A stretch of DNA of 64,000 nucleotides from Lachnospiraceae bacterium. GTDB taxonomy: Bacteria; Bacillota; Clostridia; Lachnospirales; Lachnospiraceae. Every line of letters begins with the position of its first letter. The stretch's first letter is position 1. The position numbers and the translations under genes are program-made. Positions 39,876-48,830 of this stretch are shown here, in pieces. The notes under the pieces are model-generated. The model had not been told where the DNA came from. It ran no database searches and worked only from the letters and a program-made list of their open reading frames with translations. The stretch is taken from the NCBI GenBank assembly GCA_910575035.1, contig CAJTDL010000014.1, forward strand, positions 1 to 64,000. Reading direction: 5' to 3'.

Positions 39876-40919
39876 CTAAGCTTTCCCTTCTGGCTTCTTA
39901 AACACGGTATCCAGCTGTACCTTCAATGTCTTAAGATTATCTACAACATTCTCATAATCCATCCGCTTCGGCCCGATGATCCCAATCGTTCCCTGCATCC
40001 CATCACCCAGGCGGTAGGTTGCTGTAACCACGCTGCAGTCCCTCATATTCTGAATAGGCGACTCATCTCCGATATACACCTGAATGCCCGTCTCTTCCTC
40101 AGAAGCCAGGGTCTCATTTACCAAGGTAATCAGCTGCTGCTTCTCCTCAAAGGTATTCAACAGCTCGCTGGCTCTCTGGGAATCCTGCAGCTCCGGATAC
40201 TTCAGGATATTGGTGGTGCCGCTGGTATAAATCTCCAGTTCTTCTTCCTCCTGTATAGCCTCTGCCAACGCATCCAGCAGGTCGCTTATGATATTGCTGT
40301 GAATCCCTGCCTGCTCCTTAAGCCTTGCAATCGTCCCCAAATTGATCTGATCTGCAGACAGCCCGTTTAAACTGGTATTCAGCAAAATATTCAGCTTCAG
40401 AAGCGTCTCATTATCTAAGGCTTCCCTGGTGGAAATCATCTTATTCTTTACAATGTTCCCTTCCATCACAATCACCGCCAAAAGCTGCTCCGCATCAATC
40501 TGGGACAGCTGCAGGAACTTCAGCTTATTCCTCTGATAGGAAGGCGCTGTGATCATTGCTGTGTAATTGGTATTTTCTGCCAGTACCTTTGCCATCTGCT
40601 TCAGCACCCGTTCCATCCGTTCGGTATGCTCAATTATGAAATCCTTCATTTCTGTGACTTCCCGGTCCTTTTCCCTCATCAGGTTATCCACATAGAAGCG
40701 ATAGCCTTTATCAGAAGGAATCCGCCCTGCGGAAGTATGGGGCTGTAAGATAAATCCCATCTCCTCCAAATCCGACATCTCATTTCGGATTGTCGCAGAA
40801 CTCAAACTCAAATCGGAATATTTGGAAATGGTTCTGGAACCCACCGGCTCCCCGGTGTCAAGGTAATTGCGGATGATCGCATTTAAAATTTTAATTTTCC
40901 TCTCATCCAACTCCTGCAT
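39876..40919 (-). CDS. hrcA: Heat-inducible transcription repressor HrcA
   Basis: This 347-residue protein has an N-terminal winged helix (LSSATIRNEMSDLEEMGFI) and the HrcA core. It represses its own operon by binding CIRCE, and GroE helps its folding in known systems. The ATG at 40919 follows GGAGG. It is the first gene of hrcA-grpE-dnaK-dnaJ. Confidence 0.97.
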   Translation of the reverse strand: MQELDERKIKILNAIIRNYLDTGEPVGSRTISKYSDLSLSSATIRNEMSDLEEMGFILQPHTSAGRIPSDKGYRFYVDNLMREKDREVTEMKDFIIEHTERMERVLKQMAKVLAENTNYTAMITAPSYQRNKLKFLQLSQIDAEQLLAVIVMEGNIVKNKMISTREALDNETLLKLNILLNTSLNGLSADQINLGTIARLKEQAGIHSNIISDLLDALAEAIQEEEELEIYTSGTTNILKYPELQDSQRASELLNTFEEKQQLITLVNETLASEEETGIQVYIGDESPIQNMRDCSVVTATYRLGDGMQGTIGIIGPKRMDYENVVDNLKTLKVQLDTVFKKPEGKA

Positions 40920-40944
40920 AACAATCCTCCGATAATTCCTATTG

Positions 40945-40971
40945 TTAGCACTCAGCTTTCAAGAGTGCTAA
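40945..40971. promoter_or_regulatory. CIRCE operator
   Basis: TTAGCACTC, nine bases, GAGTGCTAA: an exact 9-9-9 CIRCE inverted repeat just downstream of the expected transcription start, where bound HrcA would block transcription. Confidence 0.97.
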
Positions 40972-40984
40972 CATCTATGTACAT

Positions 40985-41013
40985 AAGATAGCACTAACAA
41001 AAAATATTGTCAA
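40985..41013 (-). promoter_or_regulatory. Sigma-A promoter of the hrcA operon
   Basis: Minus-strand TTGACA (41008-41013), a 17-bp spacer and TATCTT (40985-40990). The start near 40978 places CIRCE at about +7 to +33. Confidence 0.85.
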
Positions 41014-41063
41014 TAGTATTTTTTCGATTTAATAATTTCTTTAGAATTTCGCATATTCTGTAT

Positions 41064-41819
41064 TTATCTATCTTGCATTTCCTTCAGCAACAGCCCTAGA
41101 TTTGTCCCCATTTTTTCTTTTATCAGATCTATGTTTTCCTCAAACATCTTCTCCTGTTCCATTGCAAGGAATACCCCTTTTTTAAAACGTTCAAATTTAA
41201 TCTTACTTCCTTTGGAATATCCTCCTGCTGCCTTTGAGACAAGAATCTCTAAATATTTCTTTTTTCGGGATGTATTTTCATCTACCTGATGGCGGAGATT
41301 TTTTTTATTTTGAAATAATTCTTCCGAGTCATATTGTCCTATATCAGGAAAATGCATTAAAAGCCATAATTCGAAATTAGGATTAGACATGCCAATAAAT
41401 ATATTGTTTTCCCTACACTTTTCATAAATCCATTTCAAATGCCATTCTAAATCTTTATAATCTCTATCAAAAACAATGCACACCCTATCCTGTTCTTTAT
41501 CATAATCCCATTTACTGCATATTTCCCACTCACTCTGTGGTATATCATTTCCATCATTATCCACCCTCCCCATAAACTCTAATGCAGCAGACACCAGTTG
41601 TTTCGGATGGCTTAAGGTTTCCTCCCCTTCTGCTTTTGGCACTATTTCTATATGAATATCACCAGCAATATCAAAACTTCTTCGGTTATTCTTTATTCCT
41701 TCAAAATACGATTCTCCGGTTGGCTCCTCTGCTATAAGAAAGTACTTTTTCCTAAACTGGCTTATCTCAGACCTTATTGCTTCATATGATTTAGGAATCC
41801 TCAAATTCAGCTTCTTCAT
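41064..41819 (-). CDS. RloB-like Toprim nuclease (AbiLii-type)
   Basis: This 251-residue protein has the RloB pattern: an early Glu-rich motif (FLIAEEPTGESYFEGI), an Asp motif (VCIVFDRDYKDLEW) and SNPNFELWLLMHF, which together fit a Toprim-like metal site. It overlaps the ATPase gene by 29 bp and so is translationally coupled. RloB proteins are paired with an SMC/ABC-like ATPase in AbiL-type abortive infection systems. By analogy it would be the toxic effector released during phage attack (inference). Both genes are AT-rich compared with their neighbours, suggesting transfer. Confidence 0.8.
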   Translation of the reverse strand: MKKLNLRIPKSYEAIRSEISQFRKKYFLIAEEPTGESYFEGIKNNRRSFDIAGDIHIEIVPKAEGEETLSHPKQLVSAALEFMGRVDNDGNDIPQSEWEICSKWDYDKEQDRVCIVFDRDYKDLEWHLKWIYEKCRENNIFIGMSNPNFELWLLMHFPDIGQYDSEELFQNKKNLRHQVDENTSRKKKYLEILVSKAAGGYSKGSKIKFERFKKGVFLAMEQEKMFEENIDLIKEKMGTNLGLLLKEMQDR

Positions 41820-43185
41820 CTATGCCTTCCCCCAAAATATACTTAAAATCTTGAAATACCGGAATAGCCCCATACCTTCCAGACAAATATGCCTTTGAAA
41901 CAACCTTATCATACCTTGTCTTAAAAATTTCTAATGGATACAAGACCGAAGAATGCGCATTATTCCGTTCCGCAAACCAAATCTCATCCCTCCTTAGCAA
42001 AGATAAATCCATCAAATTGGATTCATGCGTCGTTATAATCAACTGTGTTTTCTTTTCTTTGGAAAAATCAAAAAAAGTCTCTACAAACTTTTTTGTCATT
42101 TGAGGATGCAGGCTACGGTCTAACTCATCTATGATAAATGTTTTTTCTTCATCATTTAGAATAATTTCCACTAATTCAATCAGCCTCTGCGTCCCATCCG
42201 ATTCCTCACCATATTCAAATAATTCATGATTATCCTCATGACGGAACAATAGCTTCGATATTTTTACCGGCTTTCCCTGACGAAACTCAAGTTCAAATAA
42301 AATATCATTATATTTAAGGATACTTTTCCTTTTTAAAGACATGTCTTTATCATATCCTTGCAGAAACATATTTGCCAACTCATGATCGGCAAAATATTCA
42401 CGAAAAGCATTTTGGTTTATTTCCTGCATCTTATATCCTGTTATCCCTGTATCAAAATACTTTAATATTTTCACTAATTTCTCCTTATCATTTCCAAAAC
42501 GAAAATAACCCTTCCCTATTCTCGTTTCTGGATAAATAATAAGCATATTTTTACGAAACCAGTCAAAAATGCGGTTATATAAGAGAAAATCATCTTCTTT
42601 TAACTTCCGCCTTTTTAATTCATATAACAATAAGGTTGTCTCTATACGGTTCGCATCGTTTATAAAAAATTCAAATTGTTTCTCATTATCGCAATTTAAA
42701 AAATACTTGCTTTCATAATAGTATTCATTCTGCTCAACATCACGCTCAAAAATAGTAGTTTCCTGCATATTGTCCAATTCTGTCAGCCATTCTGTTAAAA
42801 TCCTCTGTTCCCACAAATTTACAGTAAACCCATAGGCAAAACAGCGATCTTCAATGGTAAATTCATACTCAAATAACGTTGGCTTATCCCTATTCGTTTC
42901 ATTGCTTCTGCAATATTGGGTCTTTATCACGGAATGCCCCATGCCAGACATCAAAATCTTTTTTCCAGATTCCATAGCAATGATTAAATTCGATTTTCCT
43001 GCAGCATTCGCTCCATAAATGGAAGCAAATTTCAATACTTTTCTCTCTTTAAACTTTGTGACCCTTTCCTTAAAATGCTCTGTCCTCCCCGCATACATAG
43101 AAAATTCCACCGGCTCCACTACTCCGCCTTCATTTAGGCAATAATTAAAAGACAAAAAATTACTAATAGAAAATCTCATAAGCAT
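41791..43185 (-). CDS. RloA-like AAA/ABC ATPase (AbiLi-type)
   Basis: This 464-residue ATPase has Walker A GANAAGKSN (58-66), Walker B TFIIDELDRSLHP and a switch TTHESNLMD, the AAA15/ABC-like pattern of RloA, AbiLi and PARIS AriA proteins. The ATG at 43185 has GGGAGG 8 nt upstream. It probably senses infection and controls the coupled RloB-like protein. The unit lies between a heat-shock operon and a secreted hydrolase cluster with no integrase beside it. A TATAAA box near 43213-43224 is the only promoter hint. Confidence 0.8.
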   Translation of the reverse strand: MLMRFSISNFLSFNYCLNEGGVVEPVEFSMYAGRTEHFKERVTKFKERKVLKFASIYGANAAGKSNLIIAMESGKKILMSGMGHSVIKTQYCRSNETNRDKPTLFEYEFTIEDRCFAYGFTVNLWEQRILTEWLTELDNMQETTIFERDVEQNEYYYESKYFLNCDNEKQFEFFINDANRIETTLLLYELKRRKLKEDDFLLYNRIFDWFRKNMLIIYPETRIGKGYFRFGNDKEKLVKILKYFDTGITGYKMQEINQNAFREYFADHELANMFLQGYDKDMSLKRKSILKYNDILFELEFRQGKPVKISKLLFRHEDNHELFEYGEESDGTQRLIELVEIILNDEEKTFIIDELDRSLHPQMTKKFVETFFDFSKEKKTQLIITTHESNLMDLSLLRRDEIWFAERNNAHSSVLYPLEIFKTRYDKVVSKAYLSGRYGAIPVFQDFKYILGEGIDEEAEFEDS

Positions 43186-43225
43186 TCCAAACACCTCCCT
43201 GTGATTTTTTCACCATTTTTATACC

Positions 43226-43254
43226 AAAAACCCCCAGAGTTCTCACTCTGGGGG
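43226..43254 (-). terminator. Terminator of the GH43-like gene
   Basis: CCCCCAGAG (43231-43239) pairs with CTCTGGGGG (43246-43254), followed on the minus strand by TTTTTGG. Confidence 0.85.
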
Positions 43255-43309
43255 CTTAATGTTTCATTCTGTGTCAGGAAATAGCTTCCCTAACGGCTCA
43301 CACCATTCC

Positions 43310-45838
43310 CTATTTAACCTTAACAGTGATGGTTGCCTTAGCCTTGCTGTTATTTCCTGCTGTAACGGTAATCTTCGCTGTGCCTTTTTTCTTGGCCGTA
43401 ATCTTGCCGCTGCTGGATACGGATGCAACCTTCGGTTTGTTAGACTTATAGGTAAATTTGGAGCAAACTGTTCCCTTAGGAATCGTCACTTTTAGCTGAA
43501 GGGTTTTCTTCACTTTCAAAGTCGCTTTTGTCTTATTCAAGGTGATCTTGCTGGGGATTCCCTTTACAGTCACCTTACAGGTTGCTTTTGCGCCGCCAGG
43601 GGCTGTGGCTGTAATTGTAGCCGTTCCAGCCTTCTTAGCTGTTACCACACCCTTACTGTTTACTGCTGCAATTTCTGGCTTGTTGCTCTTAAAGGTGATC
43701 TTGCTGGTTTCTTTGTCAATGCTTGCTTCTGCCTGAAGGGTTGCTTTTGTTGCAAGGCCTTCTGTTGCCTTTGTGCAAAGTGTCAAAGATGTTTCGTCCA
43801 AGGTAACGCTGTCTGCTGTCAGCTCTGGAATCTGCAGCATCTTATTGCCAATCAGCTTATCTGCACGGGCTGCCAACCTGTCTACATCTGCGGATGATAC
43901 CTCTGTGCTTTTGGATACAGTATCCATCTGCTCTGCAAGCTGCACCATCTGTGCTTTCACAGTACTGCTGTAGGCAGCGTCCTGGGAAGCAGAGAGCAAG
44001 GATTCTGCCTTATCTCCTAAAATCCTTGTATCTACTGGGATATAATCAATCCTATGGTAATTATTTACAGTTGGGTCATCATTATATGTATCAATCAAGG
44101 TATTGTACTCTTCCACTGTAATCGGGATCATGCCGCCATGGCATCCCACATCCCCACCTGTACGGCCATAACCGCTGGTAACTTTCTTAATGCTGTTTGG
44201 CTGTGACAAGTCAGTTGTAAGGTATGGCTCATAACGGATACTCATATCGCCATAAGCATCAATCATCACGCACCATTCATCACGGTCAATGAACTTGAAC
44301 ATGGTAGCGCCTTCATAAGCTCCTATTTTGCTTTCCATTTCCGCATTGTCAATCTTTGTAAAGTGATCCCCTACAGACTGGTCTTTAAACCAATTATAAA
44401 CAATGTCTGCACGCTTGATATCATTAGATTCCCCTGGGATGTTGGACAGGTCAGATTTTTCGCTGTAAGTAATATCGCCTAATGTATAAGGTGTAATCCC
44501 AATCGGATTTGATGCCTCATAATCCACATTCGGGTCTAATACGCTGTTGGCGCTCATCAGCTCAATATGGTTGTTTGTTTCATCCTTTACCAAACGGAAT
44601 AAGGTTCCATAAGGAGTTTCCTTCCCATCCTTGTCTGTTCCGGCTACCCAAAGCTGGGAAGTGTCAATATTGCCGTAACCGCTGTTACCTCCTCGCCCAT
44701 TTACCCCATACTTTTTATAGAAAGCTTCCTGCTCATAAAGCTTTGTTGGGCCAAAGGTTTTAAAATCTTTGGTTTCATTGCAATACAGACGGTCCCTAGA
44801 AGCCCCATCTGCATCCACGCGCGCAGACCAATATACTAAATAATTATCCTTTTCTGGGTTGTAGATTGCCTCAGGCGCCCATGCCATTGCTGATTTAACC
44901 TCACTTCCCACATCAATCCAGCGCCTGGTCCAATGCACCCAATCCTCTGTTTCATAGACAAAAAGATGGGTACTGCCTACCCCAACAGTAGATGTCAGGC
45001 CCCAATTGCCGCAAATATTGTTGGCTTTATTTGTGGCTGTGCCATACTGCTCCGAATGGGTATTCAAATCCGTTGCCAGAATCCAAACCTTATTGGAATC
45101 GCTCCCATCTGCCCTGGAGCCGCGGATCATATATGGGTCACGGATTCCCTGATCCCTTCCTTCAAAAGGAAACAGCACGGAAGCATCCCCACTGACTGTC
45201 TGCTCAATATCGGTGCCTGCTGCCACCTTATAGTTGATGCTGTTTGCTCCATAGCTTTCGATATAGTCCAAATAATCAGAGCCTGCTAAAAACGCTGGGT
45301 TACACCCGTTTAATGCTGTCCAGTTCAAGCCATCCTGGCTCAGGAAGAAATGTACCTGCTGTACATCTGTCCACTCATGAGCCGATGTAGCCGGATTCCT
45401 TGTATCGGAAAAGCATACATAGAGATACCCTGCATAGGAATCATCTGACAGCCCTTCCCGAACCGTCAGCGGGAATTTTTTTGTATAGGATTCCTCACCA
45501 GATGCCACAGTAGCAGACAAGGTAAATTGGTAATCCCCTTCCCCTGCATAAGGCCTGGTTACCTTCAAGGTATTGCCGTCAATTGATACATACTTTGCAT
45601 CTGCATTTCCCACACTGTAAGCAATCGTTGCGCCTGACAGGCCGCTGACTGTACTTGGGAGACGCAGATCCCCTGTCAGCAGCTGGTTGATTTCAGATTC
45701 CCGGATGGTCAGCCCACTCTCTACTGCATCTGAAATACCTGCAGCCTTTACCTGCAGCCCAGCAGTGGGAATCATGCCCACTGCCAGGGTTGCGGTAAGA
45801 CATGCAGCAAATAACGTATTCCGTATTCTTCGCTTCAT
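43310..45838 (-). CDS. Secreted GH43-like glycosidase with bacterial Ig domains
   Basis: This 842-residue protein has a signal peptide (KRRIRNTLFAACLTATLAVG..., cut near VKAAG). After an N-terminal Ig-like domain (about 35-125), a five-blade propeller domain follows, with GRDQGIRDPYMIR and MAWAPEAIYNPEKDNYLVYW, as in GH43/arabinanase-like enzymes. A helical region (about 610-680) leads to two Ig-like (BIG2) repeats ending in Lys-rich sequence. It probably attacks pentose polymers outside the cell. The exact substrate is not readable. No LPxTG anchor is present. Confidence 0.8.
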   Translation of the reverse strand: MKRRIRNTLFAACLTATLAVGMIPTAGLQVKAAGISDAVESGLTIRESEINQLLTGDLRLPSTVSGLSGATIAYSVGNADAKYVSIDGNTLKVTRPYAGEGDYQFTLSATVASGEESYTKKFPLTVREGLSDDSYAGYLYVCFSDTRNPATSAHEWTDVQQVHFFLSQDGLNWTALNGCNPAFLAGSDYLDYIESYGANSINYKVAAGTDIEQTVSGDASVLFPFEGRDQGIRDPYMIRGSRADGSDSNKVWILATDLNTHSEQYGTATNKANNICGNWGLTSTVGVGSTHLFVYETEDWVHWTRRWIDVGSEVKSAMAWAPEAIYNPEKDNYLVYWSARVDADGASRDRLYCNETKDFKTFGPTKLYEQEAFYKKYGVNGRGGNSGYGNIDTSQLWVAGTDKDGKETPYGTLFRLVKDETNNHIELMSANSVLDPNVDYEASNPIGITPYTLGDITYSEKSDLSNIPGESNDIKRADIVYNWFKDQSVGDHFTKIDNAEMESKIGAYEGATMFKFIDRDEWCVMIDAYGDMSIRYEPYLTTDLSQPNSIKKVTSGYGRTGGDVGCHGGMIPITVEEYNTLIDTYNDDPTVNNYHRIDYIPVDTRILGDKAESLLSASQDAAYSSTVKAQMVQLAEQMDTVSKSTEVSSADVDRLAARADKLIGNKMLQIPELTADSVTLDETSLTLCTKATEGLATKATLQAEASIDKETSKITFKSNKPEIAAVNSKGVVTAKKAGTATITATAPGGAKATCKVTVKGIPSKITLNKTKATLKVKKTLQLKVTIPKGTVCSKFTYKSNKPKVASVSSSGKITAKKKGTAKITVTAGNNSKAKATITVKVK

Positions 45839-45864
45839 ATCTGTTACCTCCTGTTTTCCATCTG

Positions 45865-48762
45865 CTATTTCTTGATGGTAATGGTCTTTGTCATAGTTAC
45901 GCTTCCAACCTTAGCTGTTACCGTTACCTTTCCAGCTTTCTTCTTTGCTTTTAATTTTCCGCTGGCGCTGATGGTTGCAAGCTTCTTGCCCTTGGAATCC
46001 AACGACCATTTTACCCTTCCAGAAATCCCCTTTACCTTCAAGCTAATGGATTTGTTCACCTTCACGCTGCTGTTTCCAGTAATCTCACCAACCTTGATGG
46101 TTACTGTCCTAGTGATGCTCTTACCAGCTGCGCTTACCTTTACATATACTTTTCCAGTTCCTGCCTTCTTTGCAGTTACTTTGCCATTCTTGTTAACAGA
46201 TACTGCGCCGGTTGCACGGTAAGAAACCGTGGATCCCATCTTCTTGATGCTGCTTGGAACTGTAAGGGAGATCGTAGTTGTCTTGCCCTTTGCAAGGGTC
46301 TTAGCCTTTGCGGCAGCCTTAACGCTTGACATACTGAAATCAACCTTTACCAATGTCTGGTATTCCATTGCAAAGTTATCATAAGCCGCCGTTACAGTAG
46401 CTGTCACACGGGCATAGCCAATAGCCTTGCCTGTTACAACGCCTGTACTGCTTACAGATGCAATTTTATCATCACTGGAAGAATAGGTTACCTTTACCAT
46501 GTCCTTGATGCTGTCCGGAATAGCCAGTTTCATTGCCTGGGTAGCTTTAGGAGCCACTGTCATCGTTGTCCCCAATCCAGAATCATCAATTGCGCTGAAT
46601 GGGTCTTTGTACAATTCGCTGAAGTCCAGCTTGCTCATTGCCTTATCCAGGGCATTGATGGCTGTTGCAACCTCAGACTGGGATTTTACGGCTGCCGCAC
46701 GGTCCATAGCTTTTTTCAAAGTTGACTTGGAAACATCTGACAGATAGGGGTTCTCGTATTTCTCCTGCGCTTCTGCTAACTTTGCATCCAATGCAGAGCG
46801 ATCCAAAGCCTTAACGGTTATTTCAAAAGATTTCTCAGCCTTCAATGCACCAGAGATAACAGTTGCTGTTAAGGTTACCTTCTGATCCTGGCTGCCGTTG
46901 CTTACCATACCCGTATTGGAAATGCTGTCTTCCTTTGAGGATTTCCATGTAATATCCACTTCATTATAAGCTGATGGCAACGCCAGGTTATAAAGAACCT
47001 CAGACAAGGAAGCGTTCTGCCCCTTCACCTGATCCTCTGTCAGCCATTCATTAAAGCCAGCTTCAAATTTCTGCTGATAAGATTCATCGGATAACTGTAC
47101 ATCTTCATCTGTCATAGCCTTATTGTAGATCTTAAACCGGGAGATCTTGCCTACAAAGTTTGTATCCTGTGACCAGCAGGATTTTCCAATATAGCCTAAA
47201 ATGCCATCCTGGGTTCCTGGGTTTACTACATCATCCATAATGCTGTACCCAGAATCAACCTGACCGCCAATCTTTACGCCGTCTAAGTATAATTTGATGG
47301 TTCCTTTGTCAAATACCATATTTACCGTATAGAACTTCTCATTCTGGTTTACTAAACCTGTTGTAAACAGCTTCTCCTCGTTGTTGTCCTTAATACCAGC
47401 CCTTACCTCATTGCCCCCGAAGGAGAACCATGGGCAATAAAATAAGTAGTTTGTCCCTGTTCCTTTTGGAATAGAACCGAAGTTAAACAGCCAGGATGTT
47501 CCGCCTGCATTGTTGCTCCTTGCATAAGTTGCCTCAATTGTAAACTCTTCCTGGTTGGACAGGGAATCCATAATGCTCAATGGCAGATCAAGATAGCTTG
47601 CAGCGTCCGTAATATTCATAACGTCCACATCATCTTCTTTTGTAAATGTAACAGTTGCCGGATTGTGGATAGTTGCATGGTTGCCATTGCCAGATTTATC
47701 CAAAAGCTTGCCGTCCACTGCCCCAGACAAATCATACTCTACAGCCAGTTCCTTATTCACGATTTCATTTTTCTTTACCGTAACAGCAGTCTCAGCTGTC
47801 TTTGTAATGCCCTCAAAGGTTACAGATGAAGTAACTTTTGTGGTTCCGGCCTTTACGGCTGTCACCTTGCCCTCTGCATCTACCGTTGCGATAGCTGGGT
47901 CTTCAGATACAAAATTAACAACAGGTTCGGAAACAACAGATGGAACCGTTACACGGATTGTCCCTGTGCCTTCTTCTAACAGCTCCAGCTCTTTTGTTGC
48001 AGTAATTCCCTGCATCTCAAACATCTCTGCTGGGGTTGGGTACAGTGAAGCTACCTGTTCAGCTGTCAATACAGTATCGTATACCTTGACATCATCCACA
48101 AGGCCCGCAAAAGGCGTATCCCAATTTGTCACGCCAATCCAGATACTCTGGTTCTCACCATTCAAAGCCTCGGCCGCTTTCCCAGAGCCTTCTCCAACCA
48201 CCTGTCCATTCTTATAAACTGTTAAATCCTCCCCAGACTGCGTCAGGGTCATCAGTGTCCATTCCCCTCCAGAAATCGTTGTTTCCTGTACAGTAATCCA
48301 TCCATTATAATCCTGGGTGGCAGGGTCACGGGTCCAGATCTTAACCTTGCCTGACTTTGCCCCTGCTACGCCAACCCATTTTTCTGGATTGTGGTAACCT
48401 AAAAAGAGCACAGACTGATTCTCAGCCAAAGTCCCATCCGGCTTCATCCAAACAGATATACTATACTCTGTTCCCAAATTTGTAATCGGCAGCTTAATAC
48501 CATGGCTGCCAAGCTTTACAGCCTTATCCCCTTGTGCCAATCCGTCCTCATACACTACTTCGCCCGTATAATCACCAAGGCCTTTTACCACTGCCTTTCC
48601 TGCCGCATCCCCTTCTCCAAGGCTTCCATTAAAGTCATAGGATGCCACAGGAGCTGGAAGCTCTGCACCTTCTGCCTTTACTGTCGACACATTTCCCGCA
48701 AACACAGAAGTAACTACCATTGCACATGCCAGCAAGCCGCTGACGATTTTCTTATATCTCAT
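45865..48762 (-). CDS. Secreted LamG / bacterial Ig multidomain protein
   Basis: This 965-residue protein has a signal peptide, a LamG-like domain (about 35-240), a BIG2 domain (about 250-325), a second LamG-like domain (about 335-565), an atrophied Ig domain, a short helical FIVAR-like region (about 655-710) and three Lys-rich Ig-like repeats to the end. I see no catalytic residues that would mark an enzyme, so it is probably a binding or scaffolding partner for the adjoining GH43 proteins. It lies 26 nt from the preceding gene's start and in the same direction. Confidence 0.75.
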   Translation of the reverse strand: MRYKKIVSGLLACAMVVTSVFAGNVSTVKAEGAELPAPVASYDFNGSLGEGDAAGKAVVKGLGDYTGEVVYEDGLAQGDKAVKLGSHGIKLPITNLGTEYSISVWMKPDGTLAENQSVLFLGYHNPEKWVGVAGAKSGKVKIWTRDPATQDYNGWITVQETTISGGEWTLMTLTQSGEDLTVYKNGQVVGEGSGKAAEALNGENQSIWIGVTNWDTPFAGLVDDVKVYDTVLTAEQVASLYPTPAEMFEMQGITATKELELLEEGTGTIRVTVPSVVSEPVVNFVSEDPAIATVDAEGKVTAVKAGTTKVTSSVTFEGITKTAETAVTVKKNEIVNKELAVEYDLSGAVDGKLLDKSGNGNHATIHNPATVTFTKEDDVDVMNITDAASYLDLPLSIMDSLSNQEEFTIEATYARSNNAGGTSWLFNFGSIPKGTGTNYLFYCPWFSFGGNEVRAGIKDNNEEKLFTTGLVNQNEKFYTVNMVFDKGTIKLYLDGVKIGGQVDSGYSIMDDVVNPGTQDGILGYIGKSCWSQDTNFVGKISRFKIYNKAMTDEDVQLSDESYQQKFEAGFNEWLTEDQVKGQNASLSEVLYNLALPSAYNEVDITWKSSKEDSISNTGMVSNGSQDQKVTLTATVISGALKAEKSFEITVKALDRSALDAKLAEAQEKYENPYLSDVSKSTLKKAMDRAAAVKSQSEVATAINALDKAMSKLDFSELYKDPFSAIDDSGLGTTMTVAPKATQAMKLAIPDSIKDMVKVTYSSSDDKIASVSSTGVVTGKAIGYARVTATVTAAYDNFAMEYQTLVKVDFSMSSVKAAAKAKTLAKGKTTTISLTVPSSIKKMGSTVSYRATGAVSVNKNGKVTAKKAGTGKVYVKVSAAGKSITRTVTIKVGEITGNSSVKVNKSISLKVKGISGRVKWSLDSKGKKLATISASGKLKAKKKAGKVTVTAKVGSVTMTKTITIKK

Positions 48763-48830
48763 GTTTCATTTCTCCCTTCCTTGCAGAAGCGCTGCTTTCT
48801 GCATTTTGATCTCACTTTTTGCTTCCCTTG

